Origin: Lophium mytilinum
Taxonomy: Eukaryota > Ascomycota > Dothideomycetes > Mytilinidiales > Mytilinidiaceae
Assembly (NCBI GenBank): GCA_010093605.1
Contig: MU004194.1
Span: 1,501,833-1,565,832, forward strand
Direction of reading: 5' to 3'
Length of the DNA stretch: 64,000 nucleotides
The notes beneath the pieces are model-generated. The model worked only from the letters and a program-made list of their open reading frames with translations, did no database searches and was not told where the DNA came from. The stretch's first letter is position 1. The number at the start of each line of letters is the position of its first letter. Below are positions 19,959 to 32,278 of the stretch, piece after piece. A program made the position numbers and the translations under genes.

Positions 19959-20742
19959 ACGACGTCAATCCTTCGTAAGTATTTCTCATTGATGTCGATA
20001 ACCGCAACCGACGAGCATTGTCATCGAATGAGTGTTCACAATAGACCACTTTGGATCGAGTCCCAACGTGGAGGACGTTGGTAATTCCTCAAACCTGAAG
20101 AACTATGTTTCACGTCAGGGGAAACATTACAAGCGAGGTTTAACGTGAAGAACTTCATTTTTCACTCATCTGACCTCTCGCCTGTGAAGAATGATAGCAG
20201 GCAAGAAGCGGATAATGGCCTGGATGTCCTCGCTTCTCGCCTATCCCCTCTCCACCAATCTCAAAAATGTACAAATGTTACTCTTCGAAGTTAGTCCACA
20301 TAGAAAAAGCCTTATCCGCCACTATTCGATCTCAAGCCAAGAGTTCTAGCCCCATGGACCTCCAGGCTCGTAACAACTGACCAATAGCACTCGAATCATA
20401 CTTTAGCTCGGTCCAGATGCTTAATCTTCCAGCAACCGGGTACCGTGATCCTGCAGGAAAAGGGCACCCGTACCCCAGATCTGGCCCAAATTCGGCAAAG
20501 CGCCCCAGCCTCGCTACCCCAGACATACACAAGCTTCCGCGTCCTCCAACCAACGGAGCGGCGGATGTAGTATTTGTGGGGTCGGGCACGTTTGGAGGGC
20601 GGGGTCCCGACCCGCTGGGTTAGGGTCATGTGGAGAGGCATGGCAAGGCTGTTGTTGCGGTGATCAACATAAAAACTCCTTTCTGTCGACAGGTTTCGCT
20701 CGTTCTTTCCTGTCATCATTTCTGATTCTACTCTTCATCGTC
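19959..20742. other. Intergenic, MFS promoter
   Basis: 784 bases between the EthD gene and the first MFS gene. It contains a GC-rich GGGCGGGGTCCCGACCCGC palindromic stretch near 20599 that has CGG/CCG triplets. No gene is supported on either strand. Confidence 0.5.
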
Positions 20743-22830
20743 ATGGCTATCGCAGAAGAACCTTACAGCCGCCCCTCCTCTACGGAGAAGGGCGATATCG
20801 AGAAAGTGGAGGAGATCCATGGGGACATCGCAACTACCGCTGCCCCAGATGTTCCCGTGGAAATGACATGGAAGACTTGGGCCGTTATTTTTGTAAGTTT
20901 GATCTGTAATCTTCAAGCTAAAGACGGAGAAGCTGACAGCTTTTAGGTTCTCTCTTCGACATTTGGGCTCAGTTTCTGGCCTGTACCTACCACAGCTGCG
21001 CTCCAAAGCAAACTTGCTGCACAGTGGCTATCTCCCTTGTCTTCCGCCTGGTTTATCCCGGCCTATACAACGGCCAATGCCATCGGGTTCTTACTTGCTG
21101 GTGCGAACTCTGATCTATTTGGCCGTCGCCTGTTTCTCCTTTTCGGAAATGTCACATGCTGCGTTGGATTCCTCGTTGCCGCGACATCAAAAGGTCCCAC
21201 TCAGTTCACTGCTGGATTGGCTATCGGTGGATTTGGAGGTGGATTCTGCCAGATGGCGATGTGAGTAGATCCAAAGTATCGAATGCTCAAGTGCCTCTTC
21301 TGACATTCTACGCCAGGTGCTCGATTCCAGAGCTGATGCCGAATAAATTCCGTCACATCGGTGTCTGTCTTTCGGATGGGTTCGTCTTTGTGATTGTGGT
21401 CATCGGACCTGTCGTCGGAAGAGTAAGATTTACCTCACTACTTGAATGCTGGAGATGCTAACAAATACTAGTACGCCATCGATGACGGAAACTGGAAGTA
21501 CATCTATTACGGAGGATTCGTCGCCCAGTTCATGTCCCTGACTGCCCTCTTCCTTTTCTACAAGCCACCAAAGCACCCCAAGGGTATTCCGTGGCACGAA
21601 GCCCTCCCTGGCTTGGATTACGTTGGCGCTTTCCTTGTCGTTCCAGGAATATGTCTCACGCTCGTTGGCATCATCAACACCACCGTGAGTCATGATACAC
21701 CCTCAGTTTCCAGCTTCTTCTGACAAAACCTAGTACAAGAAAAGCACCGACATCCTCGTCATCGCCCCCATGTGCGTCGGCTTCGGCGTCCTGATTCTCT
21801 TCGGCCTCTGGGAGACCTTCTCCAAGTACGCCCCTTCCCCCTGAATTACCTCAACCTCATTCAACTTCTAACACCCTCACAGCGTCAAATACCCCCTCTG
21901 CCCACCGCGCATTTTCCGCAGCCACAACGGCCGCGAGTTCACCGTCCCCTTCGTAATCGCCTTCATCGTCACTATGTTCTACTACGGCATCAACGTCATC
22001 TACCCGACTATGATCAACGTCTTCTACATCACCCCCACCACCTCGCGCGCTGAGACCCTCCTCCTTACGCTCCCGGGTAACCTCGGCCTCGTCTTCGGCG
22101 CCCTCCTTCTCATCGCTTTCGGCAATCTCGTCGGCCACTGGAAATGGAGCCTGATCGCCTCATGGTCCGGCATGACGCTCTTCGGCGGGCTGATGGCGCT
22201 CGTGACCCCCTACAACAAGGGCATGATGATCGCCTTCACCTTTATCATGCAGACGTTCTTCGGCTGGGCGCAGTACGAGAGCGTCGCGTTCACGCAGCTG
22301 GGCGTCGCCCAGCAAGATCTGGGCATGAGTGGCGGGCTGGCGGGCGTCGCGCGGTATGCGGGAGGCTCGCTCGCGCAGGCGATCTATGTGAGTGTGTTGG
22401 CAAATACGCAGGCCTCAAAAGCAGCGGTAACACTGCCGGCGGCGGCGATGAAGGCTGGGTTAAATAAGGCTGCGGCCCAGCAGTTGTTGGTGGCGTTTCC
22501 GTTGGGTGCAGAGGCGATTATGAAGGTGCCTGGTGTGGTGAGTTTGCCCCTTTCTCCTTTTCCTACCCTCTGTAACTTTCAATACCTATGATGGCGAACT
22601 TGTACTAATCTTGTGGTGCGTAGAACGCGGATATCATTGCAGCAGCCAGCACGGCGTTCAAGTGGTCATACGCCCATGGTCTCAAGATCACGGCGCTGAG
22701 TTCGCTGGCGTTTGGTGGGCTTGGGCTTATCATGTGTCTCCTGGTTGAGAACATTGATGCCAAGATGAATAACAAGACGGAGATCTATCTGGAGAATGAT
22801 GTTTATGGCGAGCGCAACGAGTTCCATTGA
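20743..22830 (+). CDS. MFS transporter, 14-TM type
   Basis: Seven exons (20743-20892, 20947-21260, 21317-21422, 21472-21684, 21734-21825, 21883-22537, 22624-22830) with introns of 49-86 nt; 578 residues. Residues 1-45 are a polar cytosolic tail. The MFS motif A between TM2 and TM3 reads GANSDLFGRRLFLL, and a glycine-rich helix (GLAIGGFGGGF) follows. Many further hydrophobic helices, including LDYVGAFLVVPGICLTLVG in the central part, agree with a 14-helix drug:H+ antiporter/TRI12-like pump. The cytosolic C-tail is polar. It could export a toxic substrate or intermediate, or import the growth substrate; the sequence does not decide. It is in tandem with the EthD gene and a second MFS gene. Confidence 0.88.
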
Positions 22831-23928
22831 TTGGAATTGGCTGTGTGAGTAGATAGTAATATGCAGCACGAATTATGACCAGATATGGTATTGATATGTT
22901 AATATCCCGCATGGTTCCTTGCTACATCACTGGTTGTTACCCTGAGTTGGGTTTACCATTAGTGAGTAGTGATTGATCACGAGGTGAAAGAGGGAAATCT
23001 TCACATTTTCATGCTCTTCCAATTTGAAGACCGTATGATCTTTTAAACTGCAGGTCATAGCATCTGCTGCCGGCGGTGATTAGTGTAGGTGATTGTCATT
23101 ATTCCACCGCTATAACTCCCTACAATAGGTTTCCCTGTTCACTGTGGTCATTCTATCATGGCTGTACTGTAATGGATGCGACGAATTCGTCTCCAAGAGT
23201 GTTAAGCTTATACACTGAGAACAAAAGCTTCGAGAACAAAAAGCATGTCATACTCATGATGTGTCGAGCTTGGCATAGTGTATGCTGCGATAGACTCTTT
23301 GGTAACTAATCTATTAGAGTAGACCACTGATTATGTCGATCAAATCTCTCCCAAACATCCGGTTCGGCCGGTCGTAATGCCCGAAGACTGATCTAGATCC
23401 AGACTCATGTTTGTCATTGTCACCTAGTATCTCAAATCGCCAAAGCTAGAATCGCATGTTGTGGCGTCCGGAGTTTGATATCCCCGCACAGATCTCCAAC
23501 CCCAGATCTTCGCTATTCTTTCTCCGCGTCCCAATCATGCAACCTTATTTAGTACCATGCGGAGTAATGAATCAGTACAGGGATACCCCACAGTATGCTT
23601 CATTTCTGATACGCTGACCTACCACACAACACGCTACGATGTGCCCAGCTGTCAGTGCCATGTGCCTCCCCGGGATCCATCGCGCGAAGCTCAAGCTCAA
23701 GCCCAAGCTCAAGCTCAAGGCTACGCGAAGACGCGAAGACCGAAAATTGCGTACACGTGCGCTTTCCTGACCGACAGTTCCACCTGGGGAATCTGGGGCA
23801 CTTAACTTGTCGGTACCTCCCCCAGATTATCTCCACATTCCCGGATTCTGGGGTCGTTTTCCCTCCCTCATTCCCCAATAACCCCCATTACCACTCTGAG
23901 GCTAAGAGACCTCCCATCTACCATCACC
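22831..23928. other. Intergenic between two MFS genes
   Basis: 1.1 kb with a CCGGTTCGGCCGGT palindrome-like block near 23360 and an AAGCTC hexamer run at 23687-23719. No supported gene. The right end carries the pyrimidine-rich leader of the second MFS gene. Confidence 0.5.
23687..23719. repeat. AAGCTC hexamer run, about 5.5 units
   Basis: AAGCTC AAGCTC AAGCCC AAGCTC AAGCTC AAG, one imperfect unit. Located in the promoter of the second MFS gene, not coding. Confidence 0.8.
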
Positions 23929-26017
23929 ATGGAAGAATCTCCCGAAAAAGCCCAAGCAACCCGCTTCTCTCACGAGTCCCAGCTCGAGAAAGCCACTCCC
24001 GACGCCACTCACCATGTTATGACCGGCTTTGATACGAGCCTCGAAAGCCTTCCCGATGGATACTTTACTAGCTCCTTTTTCATCGGCACAATGCTAGCGG
24101 CCGCTCTGGGTCTGCTTGCAGGTGTAGCTGGGTTTGGGTATGCAGCGCCCGTGCTCGCCATCATCAACGCGGATATCGGCCCGGACCCGAATCTGGCGTG
24201 GGTTGGGCTTGTGTATACGCTTATGTTAGCGGTGTTTTTGACGCTGGTGGGGAGAGTGAGCGATGTGTTCGGGAGGCGCTGGGTCTTTGGTGAGTGGCCG
24301 GTTGCTTGCTTGCTCTTTGATCGGAAGTGACTGACGGCCATGTAGCTGGTGGTAGTTGTCTCGGAGTAATTGGGAGTATAATCTGCGCTGTAGCAAAGGA
24401 CATCCCTACGCTCATTGGAGGAACTACGGTGATTGGTGAGTACCTTGGGGAAGTCAAGCTGAAAAGTGGACATGAGTATTCTGACTAGCACAGGCATTGC
24501 GGCTGCTACACAAGTTTCGTTCCCCATCGTAGTAGGCGAACTACTACCTATGAAATACCGCTTCTACGGGAATGCACTCATTTTCATCTTTGCGATACCC
24601 GGATCTGGGTTTGGGCCTGCTGTTGCGCAAGGTTTCATCACGCACACAAGTGTAGGCTGGAGGGGTATCTACTATCTCGTAAGTATTAGGTCATAAATCG
24701 CTAAAACTGTCGTACTGACTGTTTGGTAGTTGATCGCAATCAATGGCACCGCAGCGCTCTTCTGGATTCTCTTTTACCATCCTCCAACTTTCCATATGAA
24801 GCACCGATCCGGAAAAGTGATGGAATATGTCAAAACGTTTGATTACGTTGGAGCCTTCTTGTTTATTCTTGGGCTTCTGCTGTTCCTGATGGGTAAGATT
24901 CCACTCGGCAAGTAATCTTAACTCTTACTAATATGCAACAGGTCTCAATTGGGGCGGCAGCACTTACCCATGGAAGTCCGCGCATGTCATCGCCGCTATC
25001 GTCGTCGGATTCATGCTTATGGTTGCGTTTGTACTATGGGAGAATTTTGCCCCCGCATCATTTCTCAAGGATCCTCTGGTTCCTATGCATCTTTTCAGAA
25101 ATGGGCCATGGGTCATGTCTACAATCGTGCTCGGTGTCGGTGCGGGAATGTACTACGCTTTTGCCATAATCTGTGAGTTTCTCTCAGCCCTATGCGGCGT
25201 TGAACGCTTACTTACCGTCCATTCTAGGGCCCTCTATGGTAGCAGTCCTTTACACGAACGGCGACCCAATGTACGCCAGCATCCTCGCCAGTCTAGTGGG
25301 TCTCGGACTCCTAGCAGGCGAGATCATCGGCGGTCTCCTGGCCACCCCTCTCGGAAAGACGAAGTTCCAGATGATGTTTGCTGTCCTTTCCGCTGGTATC
25401 TTTTTTGGCTGTAAGTCTTCGCAATTCGATTCAGCTTACCTAGATACTGACCTTCAAAAGGCGTCGCAGTCTGCACCCCAGACACCAAAGCCCTCGCCTG
25501 CGGTCTCGTATTCATGGGCTGCTTCTTCGTCGGCTGGGTCGAAAACGTCTGCCTCTCCCTCACCACCATCGCACTAGACGACCAAAACGAGATCGGTACC
25601 GGCGCTGGTGTGGCTGGATCCGTCCGCGCTGCTATCTCAACCATCTCGCAAACCGTCTACGTCGTCGTGCTATCCAATCGCCTTACTTCAACCATCTCAT
25701 CTCAAGTGCCGCCAGCGCTCGTCGCTGCGGGTCTGCCTGCAAGCAGCGTCGTTGACTTCCTCACTGCCATCACAGTTGGCACACCGGCTGCATTTGCCGC
25801 GGTGCCGGGGATCTCGGCGGACATCACTGCTGCTGGGCTGAGGGCGTATAAGGTTGCTAACGCAGACGCGTATCGTACGGTCTTCTTGACGACGATTGCG
25901 TTTTCAGGGCTAGCTTTAGTGTTGAGTTGCTTCGTGCCGAATGTAGAGGACCGGATGACGGACGATGTGGCAGCGGCGTTGCATAATCGGAACGATGAGA
26001 AGACTGTGGGCTCGTGA
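23929..26017 (+). CDS. MFS transporter, TRI12-like
   Basis: Seven exons (23929-24289, 24346-24435, 24494-24678, 24730-24892, 24942-25172, 25228-25410, 25461-26017), introns 49-58 nt; 589 residues. Residue ESLPDGYFTSSFFIGTMLA opens TM1 in the way of fungal trichothecene-efflux-pump-like proteins. Motif A is GRVSDVFGRRWVF; GVGWRGIYYL and the LNWGGSTYPW loop are typical of the TRI12 family, as is the C-terminal FVPNVEDRMTDD..ALHNRNDEK tail. TRI12-type proteins export secondary metabolites or take up siderophores; the siderophore transporters of yeasts are related. Having two 14-TM pumps next to a catabolic set suggests handling of a diffusible, possibly toxic small molecule. Convergent with the regulator gene beyond a 2-kb gap. 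Confidence 0.9.
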
Positions 26018-28108
26018 GAATAGCAGAGGCTTATATCACTGGAGGAAATCTAGCATACTGTTGAGAATATATAAGAAAATAAATTCGCATTGAGTTCTTA
26101 CCTGTCGCGTGGAGGTCAAATGAATATCACGTGATCCTCCTTTCCTACGTCGTGAAGCAGGTATAAATGTCCGATTTGAGCGTCGGATTCCTGTTCTGCA
26201 GAGAGAACGGGACCTTCGGTGGCACTGTTCAATAATCCAGGCCCTGTAAAGCCATGCTCTGTCGACTGTGGAAGATTTCAAGGTTCAAACATACTTCGAT
26301 GGATGGAAGGTGGCACAGAAACTATGATGTACGTGCGTACGATGGAGTCGGAGTATCTCCCTCTTCCTAATGCTGTTCTCCACCATCAACTTACTCACTT
26401 GATAATGGCCGGTTCCTTAGATCACTCCTACTCACTTTCACTTACTTTAGACATCTACCACCACCATTTCCCTACAAATCCCTCATTTCCAGCTTCAAAT
26501 CCCTCCAAAGACTGCACCATTGTTCCTCGATTTGGCAGTTTTTGCCCCAATCACCACGCCACAGCCATAATAAGTTTTCGAGGGGCAGTTTTGATACCAG
26601 GCAGCCCTCTCCACATCAACTGCTGTCTTCACCGTTGTCAAAGTCCCCTGACGAGCATGATCCTAATGAGTGAGAAGAATGAGGAGGAAGAGAGACTTTA
26701 TACCTGCCGAACCCCTGGGTTGGAAATTGGTCACGTAGATATCACGTGCTGTCTAACCACTCTACCCTAAACCCCTAAACAGCACAACATCCACTCACAT
26801 CGCCCGCACTACCCAGTTTTAATCAGCCAAGACTCACGTGCTCTCACGTGCTAAGGGGCATAAAACCTCCTCCCCTCCCTCTCTGTTTCATTCTCGTTCA
26901 TGGAGGAGGTCCATGGGGTACCTCTGAAAGCACTGATGGCTCGCGGTGCGGTGCTGAAAATGAAGGGTGGTAGAGGACAATGGCTGGGGGAAGGTGCTGG
27001 GGATCAAAAACAACAAGCGCGAAATAGCATGGAGAATAGCAGATTTCCCTTTCCTTCACCACTACTACGTCCTGATGATCCCGATCTGCTACTGTTCCTA
27101 TTCTGCAGTGTGATATCCGATAATTCTCACCATTATACCCAAACTAAGCCCTCTAACATCAATAGCTGCAGGTTATTGCTACCTCTAAGTCTTCCTGGTG
27201 TACATCATCATCTCTCCTACTCAGCCCCACGCCTCCCCTCCACTCTTCCACTCCTCTACTCCTCCACTCCATGGCTCATGTATCACTCCCATTCTGACAC
27301 ACACACCCCTGCCCTCTCCCCTCCATCAGACATTTCGTACTCCCACGTTGCCACGCCTCCTCCACTCCACCCATGGCCGGAGACATAGTCATGTTGATTT
27401 GATCCACCTCCTCCATGGGAAGCTTCTCTCTTTTATTTTGCCAGACCGCAAGGCCCGACCCAGACATGCTTTTTTTGCCATGATTTTTTGATCACACCCC
27501 CGAGCCCGTTGCAGCTCCCCGACGAGAGAAAGACAGCGAGGGGGTGGAAGGGGTTTATATACCCCAACAATAGGAGAAATTGGGAGTGGACACGTGACTC
27601 AAGTGCCCCGAGGGTCGGAGAACCGGTGAGCGGTGAGTCGTTAGGAGTTCAGTAGAGTACCATGCCTCGTGCTGGAAATCCGTACACTCGTATGCCACCG
27701 CATGAGGCGCCTCAGAGTATTTTCAGCGTTCCGAATGCGAGAGAAGCACGGCGTTTTGGGCTACTAGTAAACTCGCGGAGCCACTCCAGACAGTGGCGAC
27801 ATGGTGTACGCGAGTAGATGAGGCGGAGATAGGGGATAAGGGATGTCACAAGCAAGAAGGAAGGAGTGATAGACGACGTGTTGATATCAATTAGACAGCT
27901 ACAGAGATCCTGAAGATAGAAAACTCCAACCCAGTCCCGCGAACCCAAACGCTCACAGAAGCCTCCTGAAAACCGATCAGCCAACACCGATCCCAAAACC
28001 ATAGCCCCACCTTCTCAACACCACAAACTCATGCATCACCCCTTCATCAACCTCTCTCCCACCCTACCCCTCCAACACCGCCCCAACCTCCTTCTCCAAC
28101 TCGGCTAG
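26018..28108. other. Long intergenic region, E-box-rich, no supported gene
   Basis: Two convergent genes flank 2.1 kb of DNA. It holds five CACGTG palindromes, pyrimidine-rich stretches and a CATAAAACC TATA-like element at 26861 followed by a CT-rich run and an ATG at 26900. The frame from that ATG (162 codons) is Pro/Ser/His low-complexity and not convincing as protein. It may be a promoter plus an untranslated or poorly conserved transcript. Confidence 0.5.
26128..27596. promoter_or_regulatory. Five CACGTG E-boxes
   Basis: CACGTG occurs at 26128, 26743, 26835, 26845 and 27591; the one at 26128 is in the palindrome TCACGTGA. The pair at 26835/26845 is a direct repeat CTCACGTGCT, 10 bases apart. 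The motif is the target of bHLH and CBF1/SREBP-like factors. In a random 1.5 kb with this composition fewer than one copy would be expected. Confidence 0.45.
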
Positions 28109-31100
28109 TCACCCATTAATCAACCCCCCATATCCCCTCGCGCCGCCCCCAACCCCCTCAAACCCCCCAAACCCAGCCTGCGGCGGAAACCCATCCAAAT
28201 CCGTGCCGACCCCCCCGCCCACCCCAGCCTGCCACTCCCTCCAATCCTCGCTCCCCAGCGCCATAAAGTCCAAATGGCTCATACTCGCATCCCCCACACT
28301 CTCCCCCATCAGCCCCATCTCGGGGAAGTGCGCGCCCGCAATCTGCGCAATCGAGTCCGAGTCCAGCTCCGCGCCCATCCACGTCGAGTTCTGCTGCTGC
28401 TGCTGCTGCCGCGGCGCCGAGCTCGACAAGGAAGCCGCCGAGGGCGTCGTGATGGCGGGATCGATCGGCGGCCCGCCGCTGTCGTGCAGCGCCGGCCACG
28501 CGCTGCTGATCTCACTCCGCGGCGTGACCATGATATACCCGTCCGCCGCGCCGGAGTCGGCGTCCACACCGCCACCTCTTGAGCTGGGCGGTGGCGGGGG
28601 CTTGATCTTGAACTCGGCCGTCGTGCTGATGCTCTGCGAGCGGAACTTCTTGTGCGAGCTGGCGGTGTTGGCGCGCGGGCGGGACGTCTGGCGGCGCTTG
28701 AAGACGGGCGGGTCGGCCATGTCGTCGTTGCTGGAGCCGCGGCGGGCGGGGACGAGGGCGCCGGCGGGCTTGTAGAGGTTGGTTTGGCCGTTGTGAGCGG
28801 TGCCGGTGGTGGTGGTTTCGCCGCGCAGTTCGAGCATGACGGCTTGCAGGACGACTGACATGCGCTCGGCGGGCTGGAAGGTGCAGGCCATGTCTTGCAG
28901 GGCGGCTGAGAGACATTCGAGGTATTGCATGTTGTTGGCGCGGTCGACGGGGTCTTTGATGAAGGCGAGGGCGGCGACAAGGGCGGTGGCGGCGGTGCCC
29001 TGGGGCCGGGTTAGTTGGGGGTGATGATGGAGGTTAGGGGGTGTGGACTCACGGCGTGTTGCATTCCTGTCACGAAGATCTGCTTGGTATCGAAGCGTTG
29101 GCGGTGTTGCCAGAATATCCTGGCGACCCGAATGGCGTGTTTTGTGCATACAGTTCGAGATAGAGCAGAGAAGTGGCTGTCAGGTCCGCTCGCTTCATCG
29201 TCGGCTTGTTGAGAATCCTCGTACATGGCGAAAGGACGATGGAGAAGAATGAGAGCAGAGTGGTATTGTTGATGAAGAAGGAAAAAGGAAAAAGGGGCCG
29301 CATTGATATTCGCCGGTGTCCACCGTAATGTGTCTGGAAGACGGGCATACCAGTTGCTGAACTCCCTATCCAAAGCTGCCATTCGAAGATATTGGTTCCG
29401 GTCGATGACTGCGTCTGGTCCTTGAGATCGTGGGTCCATGTTCTCTGTGATCTTACCCGCCAGCTCCATTAGATCCAGCAGAGCTTCGTAGATTTGAGTT
29501 TCCAAGCTTTTCTCAACGCCGGCAGGTCGACAGGTTCCGAGGCGCTCGAACTGTTTCGACAGCGAGTAGATCTCCAGGTCTGTGCTCTTCATACTGGTTG
29601 GTCGTCCTAGGAAAAGTGCCCAATACCTGAACGATGTCAGTTACGCTTCTGAACGCTGCTCTTGAAGACTTACTTGTCATAGATAACGCAAGCCCAGAGG
29701 GTCATTTGTCTGATTTCCACCTCTCGCACCGAGAGTCCAGAGAGGCGTGTATCAAGATGAAGGCTGCAAATACGTTAGTTGCGTTCAGGACCCCAGTTCT
29801 AGTTACTTAGGCTTACCCAATGTCAAAAGCCAGTCTCACAGCCAGACCAGCATAAAGCCATCCCAGATTATCTCTGCCAACTGCAAATCTATCAGCTCTG
29901 CATCTTCAAATCGCCTTGCAATCAACATACCCTGACACTCCAGATCGCCAAGCAAGAGCAACGCGACAACCGACGGAATCCCCCCCGGCCTCTCCAACTC
30001 ATGATCAAGCATATACTTTGCCTCACGATGCAGCGTGCTCTCCTTCTGCGGTAACGACAGTCTCTGAATATCAGGCCTCGTCTTATCCGCAAATCGATAC
30101 CCCATCGCCAGCACACACACGTGGAGGAAACCCGAGTAGAACTGCGCTCGGCCAGTCTCGCGGTCCTCGTTAAAGGCCTCTTTGTGTAGGACGTGAATGA
30201 CAGAGTTATAGTGCTGCCAGAAGACCTCCATGAGGTAGTCGTAGGTGTCTAGCGAAAGGGACCGCACGATCTTCTCTGCTCGCCGCGACTGCTCCGAGGA
30301 CTCAGAGTTCGAGCCATGTGAGTTGCCTAGTTCCGAGTGGACGTGGCAGTTTGTGGTGGGCCCGAAGTACCGCAAGCGACCGCTGAGCTGGTCGAAGCTG
30401 AGATGGCCACGGGTGGAGAGGAGGCGATTAACCATGCCGTCTTTCCTGGGAGGCCCAGGGGCAAGGACTGTGGGAGATGGAGCATCGACCTCGTCGCCAC
30501 GGTGGCTGCTGCTGTCCTGGTTGTCTAGTTGGTCTAGTTGGTCGACATCTATGAAGTCATCTTGCTGGCTGCCCGGGCTTGAGTTGTCGGGGCCATTGCT
30601 GGATGGCTTGTCGGCTCCTCGCTGTGGGGATGGTTCACTATCTTGGGGGAGGCCGTGACGAGTCTTGGGAGGATGGTTTGCAGGTGGTGGCTCAGCTCCA
30701 TGCTCCTTCAGCATAGTTTCGAGTAGCGCCACACGCTCTGTGAGAGAGCACATGTAGGCCCGAGAGATCGGCCTTCACTCCGAAGTTAGAATCGCCCAAT
30801 CAAGAAAGTCGGAATCGCTCACCTCCGCCTCTCATCGTCGTTCTTGATTATGCACTCCACTCCAGACCTCTTGCACTGAGTGCACTCGCTATCGCCTGGT
30901 GGCACTACGCACTTTTTGAAAAGTCAGTATATAGCTGAAACGGGTAACCCGGAGCATCCATACCCTGATTCTGCGATCTCTGCAACTCGCACACGCAACA
31001 GAAGCCCTATGACGCGACTTCTGGCGCTTCTGAGCTGCCGTCTGAGCTTGCTCAGGCTGGTTCTTCTCATCTAGCAGCTCACCGTTCACACTGCCTGAGT

Positions 31101-31119
31101 TCGGGGGCGTGGACTGCAT
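28109..31119 (-). CDS. Zn2Cys6 transcription factor with fungal-specific TF domain
   Basis: Seven exons (30964-31119, 30823-30911, 29931-30772, 29817-29880, 29674-29763, 29053-29626, 28109-28999), introns 47-53 nt; 901 residues. Cysteines 43, 46, 53, 62, 65 and 72 give the exact CX2CX6CX8CX2CX6C binuclear zinc cluster, interrupted by an intron before Cys53. A dimerisation-type helix follows (YMCSLTERVALLETMLKEHG). The middle homology region includes GRDNLGWLYAGLAVRLAFDI (about 364-384) and YWALFLGRPTSM. Exon 7 adds a ~296-residue disordered tail with a Q6 run, PPPPP and Gly-rich segments, likely an activation region. Placed at the centre of the island, it is the obvious candidate pathway regulator. 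The start at MQSTPPNSG was preferred because longer in-frame sequence upstream is low-complexity. Inducer unknown. Confidence 0.88.
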
Positions 31120-32278
31120 CTTGCAACTCAGATTTGGTGAGGATAGTGGAGACAAGGCGAGGTTCTTCAGACATCCAAGGGGAAAAGTGGGAGAGATGCG
31201 GAGGCGGGGGAGGGCAGAAGTCAAAAAGCTGGAGAAAGATGCAGATAAGTCAGTGCAGCCGGGGGTAGCTGGACCGGCGGCCGACCCTGAGTGAAGGGCA
31301 CCAGGACTCAACGTCGATGGCGCTGCATGATGCACGCTACGGGTGGGTCTAGGGATCAAGGACTGTGGGGACCCCACCTCCACAATCACAGAGACAGTCC
31401 TGGCGTTTCTCGAGCTCGCTGTGCCGTTCTGACCGGCGCGGAAGCGATTCCAGGCCAATCGAGAGCAAGCACCAGCCTTGGGGATGGGCAGCTGTGGATG
31501 GGTCTGGTATCCATCAGACCGGTGGCGAGGGGCATCCAGACAGCTTCCCTGCGTCAGGGCTGTCACAGGGTGCTGGAAGGGTGCGAGGCTACGGCGTGCT
31601 GGGGGCGGCTATGAGCATTGTGTGGCCAATAGCACCACGTCAGGAGTAGTTTCCACGTATCTCGGGGAGCTTGCGAGGGCGGAGATCGGGTAGGATCCAA
31701 GAGACGACCGCTCGGGGCCCACGCCGGTGGTGGTGTTGACAGAGGCTGGCGGCACGAGTCAGGAGCGTCTGGAGTCGTGCAGCGGTCGGGGGTAGCCTTA
31801 TTCAGCTACAGCGCGCGGGCTATGAATGCGGGGCCGCGCTTCACCTCGACGGCCAGGACGGCTCTGGTCTTCCTCGGGCTCTTGCGTACGTGCTGTGGTT
31901 GGGTGGCGGTAGCCGACGTGGGAAGCCGGTGATCCACTATCGAAGACACTACTGATTCAGCGCCGAGTCATGTTTCCACGTGATTTGGACGTCGACCTGT
32001 CATGAGCCCAACGACGAGGCATAATTGAAGCTACCGAATACAGTGCACCAGACCCGACGAGGGGGCCCCTACCATCCGCGACCTCCGCACGCGTCGCCCG
32101 CCGTCAGCTACCAAGAAAGCCGGCCTTCAAGCAATGCTCATCCCCATCCATGCACAACGCCACCAATCTGGGGTACTGACAAAACGAAAATTGGGAGGAA
32201 AGTGGACGCAACACTCAAACAAGGCAGACGATGCCGAATATAGACTGCATACTAAACATGCGAACGCTTGCCCAATGC
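31120..32278. other. Intergenic, regulator promoter and BVMO 3' flank
   Basis: 1.16 kb upstream of the regulator. Open frames on both strands (31109-31693) are Arg/Ser/Gly-rich shadows without family similarity, though a longer N-terminus for the regulator is formally possible. Near 31980 a CACGTGATTTGG block is seen. No other gene is supported. Confidence 0.5.

Noticed and set aside
26219-27388. Two plus-strand frames of 183 and 162 codons in the long intergenic region
   Set aside because: Composition is His/Ser/Pro/Leu low-complexity from pyrimidine-rich DNA; no domain, and no splice model linking them.
28203-28775. Frames antisense to the last exon of the regulator
   Set aside because: They are mirror images of the GC-rich disordered tail; the minus-strand frame joins to a recognisable TF through consensus introns.
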